Origin: Lathyrus oleraceus
Taxonomy: Eukaryota > Streptophyta > Magnoliopsida > Fabales > Fabaceae
Length of the DNA stretch: 64,000 nucleotides
Assembly (NCBI RefSeq): GCF_024323335.1
Contig: NC_066579.1
Span: 249,977,575 to 250,041,574 of the forward strand
Reading direction: 5' to 3'
Positions 51,112-62,047 of the stretch are shown here, piece by piece. Numbering within the stretch: position 1 is the first letter of the stretch; every line of letters begins with the position of its first letter. Made by a program: the position numbers and the translations under genes. The notes under the pieces were generated by a model that saw nothing but the letters and a program-made list of their open reading frames with translations, made no database searches and was not told the origin of the DNA.

Positions 51112-51848
51112 CAACCGTGGTGTTTGTGTTAAAAATTTGGAGGCATTATCTGTTTAGTTTCAAATTTGAAGTGTTCAGTGACCATAAGGGTTTGACATAC
51201 TTGTTCGATCAGAAATAGTTGAATATGAGGCAGAGGAGATGGATTAAACTTCTGAAGGATTATGATTTTGGTTTGAGTTACCATCATGTTAAAGCCAATG
51301 TCGTAGTTGGTGATTTGAGTAGAAAGTTATTTTGCATGTCAATGCTTATGGTTCGAGAATTGGAGTTAATCGAGCAATTCAGAGACTTGAGTCTGTTTTG
51401 TGAAAGGACTCAAAATAGTGTGAAGTTGGGTATGTTAAAGCTGACCGGTGGTATTCTCGAAGAAATCAAAGAGGGTCAGAAATCATATTTTGGATTGATT
51501 CAAAAATCATATTTCATAATAGATGAGAATGGTGTTATGAGTTTCAGTGGCAGAGTTTGTGTACTTGATATGCCAGAACTTAAGAAGAGTATTCTTGAAG
51601 AAGGTCACAGAAGTAGTTTGAGTATTCATCTTGGTACTGCAAAAATGTATCAAGACTTGAAGAAAATGTTTTGGTGGCCAGGAATGAAGAAGGATATAGC
51701 CGAGTTCGTTTATGCGTGTTTGACTTGCCAAAAGTTGAAGATTGAACATCATAAATTGTTGGGTTTGACGGAACCATTGGATATTCCTAAATAGAAGTGG
51801 GATGGTATTTCCATGAATTTTGTGAAGAGTTTGCATAAGACTTCTTCC
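51112..51848 (+). pseudogene. Chromovirus pol fragment (RNase H to integrase)
   Basis: Plus-strand fragment closely related to the minus-strand pol at 62048-64000: [75 protein letters not shown]. It runs from the RNase H middle to the start of the integrase core, with stops near 51150, 51217 and 51792. Cut on both sides, by Ogre-D on the left and Ogre-E on the right. It is the oldest layer in this region. Confidence 0.85.
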
Positions 51849-53853
51849 GCAAATGGAAAATATAGAGTCGCCACCATATTTTATTCATTCCTAAGGAAAA
51901 ATTAAATGATGATAAATTTATAATTAAAGGGAGATATTAGGGTTCGGCAGTCGGTTAAGCAAGGGGAGGTGTTAGGCACCAATCGCTTCCATTGTACTCA
52001 ATGAGATCATCCTTTAATCCTAGGGTTAGTGTGTGTTTTTAAGGGAATGTTTACCTATATTTTTTATCTATTTATTTATTAAGAAAACGCTATTATTTAG
52101 AAGAAAATAGTTTAATTTACACTAGAGGACACATAAAAAGGTTTTTTGATTATCGTACTCACTAGAGTGCTAAGACTATATGCCTACGTACCTCCATATT
52201 AGGTGAAAGATCAGAGCACCGTAGTTCTTCTAGAAAATGATTGTGTGTTTTGTGTTTTTTAGATTGTGAAAATTCTCAACGCATTGGGGGCGGAGAAATA
52301 ATTGATTTTGAAAATGCCTCAATGCACAAGGGTATATGACTTAAACTTTGAATGTGTGGCATTGATTAGTTTGCAAAAATATTATAATTAATTGATTTGA
52401 AAAATAGATTATTGTGCTATATAATTGTTACTTTGAATAATAATACTGATAAAATGTAATAACAAATAAAAGATTATCAATTATATTATTTTTTTATTTT
52501 TTATTTATTAATTGTGAACCCTAATTATCCTAACTAAAGAGTTACTCTCTAATTATCCTAATAATTCTTACATTATCCTATAAAATATTAATTATTTATT
52601 TGTATTTTGGGATTTTACTATATTAACACAAAAGAGAATATTTTTATTTTTATAATATTTGATTATTAAATTCTTTTAATGATTCTAATTAACTAATCTT
52701 TAATTATTCTAATTAATCTTAATTGAAAATAAAAACCTAATATAAAATAGGGGGTGCATTCTAATTGGAAACATATGCTTTATATTTATAATTTTTGGTT
52801 GTGATTAGCTTTACAACCGGCTATTATTAGGATTAATTTTAAAAAGAAAAGTTGAATGTTTTGTTAAAACTTCAACTCATATTATTTGTTTGTTAAATTT
52901 TTTATTAGTTTACGATATTAGTTTAGAAAATTGATTTATGATTTTGGTTATATTAATAATTATTATATTTGATTATAAAACCTTTGTTTTTTTTAAAAGA
53001 AAACTTAATTAAAAATATTTATATACAAGAAAAAACCTCATAATTAAAATTAATTACTTCAAAAACTTAATTTGAGTTTTAATTATATACAAGCACCCAA
53101 TTGATGAATTATATACAGAAATTGAAATCAAATACATATATACAAAATTTTAGTTAATTATTTATGTACAAAATTTTGAAATAACACACAAAAACAAATC
53201 CTTAAAGCAATATCAGACCAGACAAACACAAACGGATATGCATAAATTATACATGCAAAATATCAGATCACATATTCGAGATTCGGGTTTACCACCTGAA
53301 GTGTTGTGTCCGCAGTAAGTTACTTCCCCTTCTTTTCTTTGCATTCTTTGCGTTTTTCTTTTCCTCATTCGATCTTTCTTGATCAGGTGATGATGGAGGA
53401 TTTTAGGTTTTTAGTGTTTTTGTTCTTTGATGTGAAGAGCAACAACTTTTAGGGAGTGAATTTGTGAATTGTGGATGTGAAAGAAGGGTAAAAACTTGTG
53501 ATATTTATAGATAAAAATTAGGTCAAAAAATTGAATGAAATTTGTCTATTTTTGGAAATATTTCATTTAACCTGATTTTATCTATTTCTTAAAGGCTAAG
53601 CCAATAAAAAACGAAAATAATAAATGAAAAATAAAAAGTGTAATTTTAAATTATAAAATAATGTAAAAGAAGGTAAAAACATAAAAAAGAGATAAAACTC
53701 TAAAAGTGTGGGGAAAGTGGGATTCAAACTCAAGACACAATCCCCTTTTATAACTCCTTACACATGCATTTCTATCAGTTATGCTATTTCATTTATTTGA
53801 ATAAAGTGACACTAAAAAGCATAATAATGGTGGGAAAATTTTGGGGTTTGACA
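51849..53853 (-). repeat. Ogre-E 3' LTR (about 2.0 kb)
   Basis: Minus strand begins TGTCAAACCCCAAAA at 53853, preceded by the polypurine tract AAATAGGGACAGT. It runs to GGTGGCGACTCTA near 51850 where it is truncated. Candidate TATA box TATAAATAT at 53501-53509, so U3 is short (about 345 bp). Hairpin CTACG...CGTAG at 52173-52214. Very AT-rich middle without genes. Confidence 0.75.
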
Positions 53854-55586
53854 ACTGTCCCTATTTAATCTACTTAAACTTGGAGGAGGATGAAAATTAG
53901 TCTTTATCCTCTTGGGATGAGGTGATTAAATATAGAGATGGTCCTTAATTTTGACCCTGTAGTTAGTAGATCCTGGGAATGAACAAGGATTGAACAATCG
54001 TTGATGCTCCGTCGGTATCCAAACCAACTTATGATGGAACCCTGGTGAGATCTTGTTGATTTAATTTTAGCCCATCTGGGTGAAACTGGCATATAATTTC
54101 TATGATCATCCGATCATTGCTTGATAGAACCCTAGTAGAACCCCTTTGATTAGTTTCCGCCCATCCGGGTGAAACTTGTATACGATTCCTATGATCATTC
54201 GATCATGTTACGGAAATTGGGTAGGACTCTGATGATCCTCCAGTCGTTGTTTGATAAAACCCTTTTGATAAATTTTAGCCCATCCGGATGAAACTTGCGT
54301 TCGATTCCTTTGATCATCCAATCATGTTACAGAAATTGGGCAGAATTCAGAAGATCCTCCATTTGTTATGATTCTTATGATCAATTGATCATTTAGAATC
54401 TTAGTAGGACTCTAATGATCCTCTGGTTGTTGTTCGATAAAACCCTGTGTAATTGATGGAACTTATCCCATGTGTGGGATAGGTTACTAAGTTGGAGATG
54501 TGAGAGATGAACACCTGCTCACTAGTTGATAACGACCATGCGAGATGACCGATTTACTGAATGTGTTAAACTTGCTGTAGAGGTCCTTTGTTAAAAAGGC
54601 TCCATTTAGCGGGTCATTTATTGGGGAAGCCCAATAAGTATTTTTGACTTGAGGTATTGTATTGGTATAGTTAGGGATTGGACTTCCAGGAGCGGTCACA
54701 AATCCTATGTTATGTTATGCATGTTCATGTGGATGCATGTTTTGAATTGATATATATGCTTATGCGTGATTCTTTATTTGGGTTATCGCCTCTTTTATGA
54801 TGTGTATGATGAATATGTGAAATTGTGAGAACTGAGGTTTCTGTAACATTCAGACTCTCCAACCCCTTGAGACTTTGATATGTTCATAGATTGGGCCATG
54901 ATTCTCTTGATGCTTAAGAACGTGTTAAAATGAAGAAACTTTTGTGCTGATTAGATTGTGACTGCTGATTCAGGGACCCCGCGTTTTAAGATGTAATGTT
55001 AGAAAGCTTATGATCCTTTTTGACGTTTCAAAATCGAAGTAAAAGATGTTTTCAGAAAGCTTTTTATCATGCATGATGTTTTAATGTATTATTCACAAAT
55101 AATTTATATTTTGTAATCAAACAGAAAAAATTTAAAAATAAGGCTTGAAACACAATGTTATTTATTTGATAAATTTGACCCTTAAATGGGGTGATAGTAC
55201 ATGAGAAAATAATTCCCATAAGGGGAGATTACTAAAAAGTTGAAAGATGTAAAAATGGAAATGAAAACAGATTACTTTATGTTACAACAGAATTCAACAC
55301 ATGCTAGTATCCCTGTGTCTTCGAGGTCACGACACTTTGCTTATGACGACGATGATTGAATTGATTGATCCCATCTGAATTCCTGTGTAGCATGGCTCAA
55401 ACATTACAGTCATATGCCTTTTGGACATCCCTAACTTTTGCCTGGACTGCTCTTTTGAGTCTTGGTCCACCGGGATGATATACCATTTTTTTCCTAAGCC
55501 GCCCTTTTGGGGTTTTCAACTTAGCGGGTTTTATTTTTATACAAGTCCCTAATTTTTGCCTGGATTTCTCTTTCAAGTTTTTAATC

Positions 55587-57527
55587 TGTAACACCCTTCT
55601 AAAATACCACAAATATTTAATTAAAATAATAACATATAAATCAGAGTAATCATGCAATTAAGGGTGTCACACATTTTTTTCGCACCATTCGTCATACTAT
55701 TTAGTCATGCTCATTATTTAACTCAAAACATAAAGTATTGCACAATACGCAGCGGATAGAGATCAAATCGATCATTCAAAACATGTAACATACTACATGT
55801 AAACTGGTAAACATCAACAACACAATTAAAATGTTCCCTCCCGATGTTACATCTATCAGAGCATGACCCACTAAGGAGACTACACTAGACTCCAAGCATT
55901 AGCTTCTACTCAATCACTGCCGCTACCTGAAAAATAGTTGTAAGGGTGAGTTCCTCAATCGACATAATAAGCATTATAGAATATAATGTCATGTTAAGTA
56001 ATTTAACACGTTAATCACCCTAATCGTATCACACATTCAGTAACGGCACATCAACTCAAATATCATACTCAATATCAACACAATTCATACTCATGCTCAA
56101 TGCCAACACAACACACGTATAACATTGGAATACATCCATTCATATTATACACTACACATATATTATGCAATGAGACTCCATGCATGCGGTACCGACTATT
56201 CGTGAACATATAGTTCAACTTCACCGACCAAATCCAGGTACGGCTACCAAGCTCACTAGTCCCACTCATTTGAGACCTAGTGACTCACATCACTAATTCC
56301 TCACCATGGGAATTAGCTACCACCCCAAGGGCCATGCTATGCACGCTAATTCACCTGGCATGCAAACATCAAAAACAGTCCAAATGACTAACATCACTAA
56401 TTCCTCACCATGGGAATTAGCTACCACCATAAAGGCCACATTATGCACGCTAATCACCTAGCAATGCAACATCACAACAATAATCCACAATGGACCGATG
56501 CTCACTCTCTAAGCCATAAAACAGTCCATTCACAACATATGCATAACATACACATTCACAACATTATGCATACCATCATACATTATCAACATATGTATCA
56601 ACACATCATATCATGTCAAATAATTAAACACAGTATTAGCACACTCTACTAATACCTATACTGCTCAAAACAGCGGGAAATAATCCCTACTATATCACAC
56701 ACCGATATAGGCCACCATCAATTAGGCACACAACATTTTAATTAACAATTTTTCCACTCTGCAACAGTGTTAACCGGTTAACGCCCTGGGTTAACCGGTT
56801 AACGCAGCACAAACACACTTTCTGGCCAAACGCAACAGTGTTAACCGGTTAACGCCCTGGGTTAACCGGTTAACGCAGACAAAACAGCAGTTTTTCACAA
56901 TTTATAACAGTGTTAACCGGTTAACGCCCTGGGTTAACCGGTTAACGCAAGACAGAAAGCTGTTCCTGCGCTAACAAAAGGCAGAATGCAGAGTTCTCCG
57001 CATTTTCCGCCGTTGGAGGACTTCCGGACCTCCGATTCTAATTCCGTAAAAAGCTACACGTCCAGAAATTTACGACACACACCATTATCGATTCAATTAT
57101 AGTTTTCACACAACTTATTCATCACAATTTCTCAGCATTCCAAATCCCAATTAGGGTCAATTCAACGGTTAATCACTACCCATTACATGCTAACCCATAA
57201 TACCCATTAAACGACGATAAACCCCCCTTACCTGAGTTAATCCGGCAATCTCTAAGCTCCAAGCTTTTCTCTTCTCCAACCTTTGCCCTTGCTCTTCCTC
57301 TTTGCCCTTTCTCCACTTTCCACTTTTCAGCCGCTTCTCTGTTTCACGTAAAACTCTTTTTACCAAATGGGATTCTTTTTCCTTACTTCACACTTATATA
57401 TTTTCCAATAATTATTATTCCAAAATAATAATAATAATAATCCAATAATTCCAATTATTTAACTAAATTAATAAATATAATATTAATTTAAATCAAATAA
57501 TTATCTTATTTTTATTGGGGTGTTACA
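55587..57527 (-). repeat. Solo LTR of a Tekay-like chromovirus (1941 bp)
   Basis: TGTAACACCC...GGGGTGTTACA with 5-bp duplications TAATC on both sides (55582-55586, 57528-57532) and no internal region, so the element was lost by LTR-LTR recombination. Orientation follows the LTR at 60012-62006, with TATA box near 57394-57403 on the minus strand. A tandem duplication of about 100 bp sits near 56290-56475. It contains a six-dyad palindrome array. Confidence 0.93.
56769..56946. repeat. Palindrome array GTTAACCGGTTAAC, six perfect copies in three pairs
   Basis: Perfect 14-bp dyads start at 56769, 56790, 56840, 56861, 56912 and 56933. Within each pair the spacing is exactly 21 bp; pairs repeat every 71-72 bp. 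The 7-bp linker within pairs (GCCCTGG) is identical, while sequence between pairs differs. GGTTAA is a GT-1/trihelix-type core; binding is inference. Confidence 0.95.
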
Positions 57528-57655
57528 TAATCCACCGGGACGCCTTAATTATTTCCTAAGTCGCCCTCTCGGGTTTTTGACTTAGCGGGCTTTTATCCTC
57601 TTTTTTCTAGGCTTATTATTTCTTGAATGCGTTAGAGTTCACATGTCGTGGTAGC

Positions 57656-60011
57656 TGTAAGACCCCAATTTTAACCCTAAGATCCCTCATGCTATCTCAT
57701 CATATGCATTAGCATTGGGATCACACCTTGGCATCCTCCTTACCCCTCATTAATTGGGTTTCCATTGGGAGATATCACCAAGCACATTTGATTGTGTCAT
57801 ACTTCATTTTTGTTTATTTACTAACCAAAATACCAAAAATAGGTCAATGTATAGTTTGTTGCTTTTGTAGGTAGTGTACATGCTCACCCAGGCTCCATCA
57901 AGATCATATCTAGGGTTTGAGACCCTCAATGCAATGAGCTCAATCAATAATTGGTTTACTTTGGCTCTAAGTGTCATATATGAACACCCATGATCTTCAC
58001 ATGTTATTTTGATCAAGAAATCAACAAGAGTTTGAAGCTTGTTTGCCTTGGAAGCCCTAATTCATCTGGATATCCTGGGTGACTTCTTCAACACGTTTCT
58101 TCAACATTTGATCAAATATTTAAAGTGATACTTCATATTTCATCATATTATGCATATATGATCCTTAATGAGTCCCAAAGATCAATAGAATGTCCAGCTA
58201 GCAAGTTGGTTCATGGTGGTTGACCAGAGGAATTTAACTAGTCAAAACTGGGGTTCCCTAGACCCTATCTCCTACAATTTTTAATCATATGAAACTGATT
58301 CCAAGAGAAAATTTACTCTAAATGGCATTCCAAACAACTTTCATGTTGAGGTCAAGAGCTAGTTTTGCTTGGAAAGTCATTTTTTATGGTGAAAGATTAT
58401 AGGTCATTTTGTCTAAACCCTAATTTGGAGGTCAACTTCCCAAGATCATAACTTGCTCATTTTTATGAGATGAAAGCCATTAAAACTACATGATCAATTT
58501 CTAGGTGTATAATTCAACTTTGATGTTGGGAGGAAGTGCAAATTCAACTTGAAAATCTATGTGCCAAGAGGAAACATTATAAGTCATTTTGGGCCAATAC
58601 CGTTGAACAAGTGATTTTCCTCAACTTCTAAAATGAATAACTCCTTCATCCCAAATCCAAATGAGGTCAAATATGTGACAAAATTTAAGGTATTTGAAAT
58701 AGCTACAACTTTTATGAAGGAACGTTTCTCATTTGAAGCCCATATAAAAAGTTATTCAAGGTGGAAGAAGTGAACATATGGCTTGGTACTTAGATTTTTT
58801 TTGATATGTTTGATTTTCCAAATTCCCACCTCAAAATTCATAATGATCCAAACTTCAAATGAAAAAGTGTTCAACACTAAAGTTGTTCCTCTTGATATAA
58901 ACTTTCCAAAAAGTCCAAAATAATCCCATTTGGACAAAGTATGAGGCACTTGCGCATGGCGTAAAGTTGAAGGACCATTTGGAAAATTTCAAGTTCCACT
59001 TTTCATACACGAGTGCATGGCTTCACAACATGATTTCAGCATGGCTTACACTCATTTTTGGACCTAAGTGCATCACTTGATGGGCCTATCACACTCATTT
59101 TTGGATCAATATTAATATTTTTCATGATTTAATTGTTTTTGTGCTTATTTTTAATTGTTTAAAAATACTTTTGCATTTCCAAAAATAATGAAATTTTTTC
59201 TCCAAGGTCCTTTGACCTTTTTTGACCTATGATAAATCTCTTGGCCATTTATTTGGTGTTTTGAAGAGGTTTTAGGTTTTTGACCAAACATAATTTAATT
59301 TAATGCATTTTTAATTGATTTTTAATTGTTTAATTGTGAATAAATTTTGTTGAGCTGTTTTTATTGACTTGTGAAGTTTGACTATTGTGTTTGGGCCTTG
59401 GTTAAGGTCGATTTGACTTTGTTAGATTAAAATCATTGGATTTAGGGGATTGATGAAATGTATATTTCATCTCCCAAAATGAATGAATGATTTTAATTTG
59501 ATAAAATCCTTCCCTTGGCCACTTAGAATTAGACAACATTCCCTATGCAAAAGGATTTGGGCAATGCCAACTTTTTCTAAAGCCAAGCCATTGTGAATTG
59601 AACTTTCATCTAATTCAAGTATTGGGATCCACTTGATTTCATCTGCTACATGGTCTTGATGCAAATGTTACTTTAAACCTGTGTCTAATGCCTATTTCTG
59701 AGCCATTCAAGGAGTATGTCATCTGATACATGGGGAAGATTATGAAGAAGACTATGAAGTTGCTAGCTTGGATGTGGCTATCTTTATTTGATTCCTTGTT
59801 CTTCATCTTGCTTGCTTATTGATATTGCTTTATTTTAAAGTCCAAAGGAAAAGTGGGTTTCTATATGACATCGTGTCTATTGGATTGCATCCCATTGGTA
59901 AAATCTTTTCAACTCTTAACTTTTAAATTCTTGTTTAGGATTAGTCTCTTCATCTCCTCCCACTTCTTAAATTTCAAATCTCTCCCCTCTTTCAAAACCT
60001 TCTTTGCTTGT
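57656..60011 (+). repeat. Ogre-F 5' LTR, with internal deletions
   Basis: Plus strand, starts TGTAAGACCCC and aligns with the Ogre-C LTR on the minus strand. About 0.9 kb matching Ogre-C 48.0-47.1 kb, where the TATA region lies, is missing near 59092. Another segment is missing near 59515. It is cut at 60011 by the chromovirus LTR. No gene. Confidence 0.8.
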
Positions 60012-62006
60012 TGTAACACCCTTCTTAATACCCCAAATATTTAATTAAAATAATAAAAATATCAATCAGAGTAATTATGCCCCGAAGGGTGTCACACAAT
60101 CATTTCATAACAATCATCAAAATATCCTGTCATGCTCATTTATTTAATCAAATAAAACATTTGCATAATTCGCAGCGGAATAAAATCCAACATCAATACA
60201 AAACATGTAAGCTTATTCAACAATCATCAATGAAAACAAGTCAAACATCCCGTCCCGATGTTACATCTATCAGAGCATGACCCACTAAGGAACTACTCTA
60301 GACTCCAAGTACTAGCTCCTACCCAATCACTGCTCGTTACCTGAAAAACAGTTGTAAGGGTGAGTTCCTCAATCAATATAATAAGCATTATAAAACATTA
60401 TGTAATGCTAAGTAATTTTAACACATTTCATCACCCTAATCCAAACATATATTCAGTAACAGCACATCAACTCAACATAATACTCAACACCAACACAAAC
60501 ACACGTATAATATTGGAATACATCCATTCATATTATACGCCATACATAATTTATGCAATGAGACTCCACACATGCGGTACCGACTATTCTTGTACATATA
60601 GTTCAAGCTCACCGATCAATCCAGATACGGCTACTAAGCTCACTAGTCCCACTCATTTGAGATCTAATGACTCACTCACTAATTCCTCACCATGGGAATT
60701 AGCTACAGCCCCGAAGGCTATGCTATGCACACTAATCATCTAGCATGCAGACATCATCAACAAATCCATAATGATTCACTCACTAATTCCTCACCATGGG
60801 AATTAGCTACAGCCCCACAGGCTATGCTATGCACGCTAATCATCTAGCAATGCAACATCAACAACAATCCACAATGGACACATGCTCACACTCTAAGCCA
60901 TACAACAGTCCATTCACAAATACATGCATAATATATACATTCACAACATTATACATTTCATCACACATCATCAACACATGTATCAACATATCATATCATG
61001 TCAATTAATTAAACACAGTATTAGCACACTCTACTAATACCTATACTGCTCAAAACAACGGGAAATGATCCCTACTACGTCATACATCAGCTAAGTTACA
61101 TCACTCAGCCTAAACAACCAAAAACTGCACAACGACAGTTCCGGAAAACCACAAGTCTGCCCATACGCGTATCGCCTATGCCCATACGCGTATTGCCCAT
61201 TCCTGACCAAGTCCATACGCGTATTGCCCAAGCCCATACGCGTATGCTACGCGTACCACATTCTCCTACGCGTACCAACAGAGACAATTTCACGTTCAAA
61301 ACATCATCTTTCTCACTCATACGCGTAAGGCCTCATCCATACGCGTACCAGCCATATCATACGCGTATTGCCTAGTGCCATACGCGTATGACCAGAAACC
61401 AGAATTTCCAGATCTGCAATGGCTTTTCCTGCTACGAGATCTATCCAATTCAACCTTCTACAGTCCAAATTTTACACACAATTCATTCATCTCATCTAAC
61501 ACGAATCATACACTTTCGATTTCACAAATTGCTAACCTTTCTACCTCTAATTCCTACGAATTTCTTCAATTTTAATCCCAATTTCGTTCCTCCCCAAAAG
61601 TTCACAAATTCATCATACATCATTCAATCAGAGGCAAATCAATGGTTTCTCACTACCCATCACATATTATCCCATAATACCCATTAATCGATGATAAACC
61701 CCCCTTACCTGAGTTAATCCGGCAGCTTTGAGCTTCAAGCTTTTCCTTCCTTCAACCTTCGTTCTCTGGCTCTTTGCCCTTTTTCCCTTTCTGCCTCTTT
61801 TCCCTTTTCACGTAAAAATAACTTTTTACCAAAAAATGGGATTTTCTAAATTCCAACTTATATATTTTCCAATAATTATTATCCCAATAATAATAATAAT
61901 AATAATTCCAAAATAATAATAATAATAATCCAATTATCCAATTAAATTAATAAATATATTATTAACTTAATTTAAATAATTATCATATTATTATCGGGGT
62001 GTTACA
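60012..62006 (-). repeat. Chromovirus 3' LTR (1995 bp)
   Basis: Minus strand TGTAACACCCCGATAA...GGGTGTTACA, related to the solo LTR at 55587. The minus-strand TATA box is near 61857-61866. Duplicated unit near 60676-60855. The palindrome array at 61163-61389 occupies the same relative place as in the solo LTR, but with an unrelated motif. Matching candidate splice signals at 61708 and 60341. Confidence 0.93.
61163..61389. repeat. Palindrome array ATACGCGTAT, ten units
   Basis: ATACGCGTAT or shorter TACGCGTA dyads start at 61163, 61184, 61215, 61236, 61248, 61267, 61319, 61339, 61359 and 61380. Spacing inside pairs is 21, 21, 19, 20 and 21 bp. ACGCGT matches the CGCG core of plant CAMTA factors; binding is inference. 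Confidence 0.93.
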
Positions 62007-62020
62007 ACTCTCCCCCACTA
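62007..62020 (-). other. Chromovirus polypurine tract
   Basis: Minus strand AGTGGGGGAGAGT directly before TGTAACACC, the plus-strand primer site. Confidence 0.75.
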
Positions 62021-62047
62021 AAGAGTTTTCGTCCTCGAAAACATACC

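Larger units (their letters stand above)
53854..57655 (-). other. Ogre-E 3' non-coding region with tandem repeats
   Basis: Between 3' LTR (left) and the lost integrase (right). 53900-54480 holds degenerate repeats with the core AGCCCATCCGGGTGAAACTTG, three to four units about 90-120 bp apart. 55400-55586 plus 57528-57600 hold two to three units of the post-integrase motif also seen at 28747-28912 in Ogre-A (minus strand CGCTAAGTTGAAAACCC and GCGGCTTAGG). A solo LTR is inserted at 55587-57527. No gene. Confidence 0.7.

Noticed and set aside
56410..61008. His-rich ORFs in both chromovirus LTRs
   Set aside because: Produced by CA-rich LTR sequence; frames are not kept between the two copies beyond the duplicated unit.
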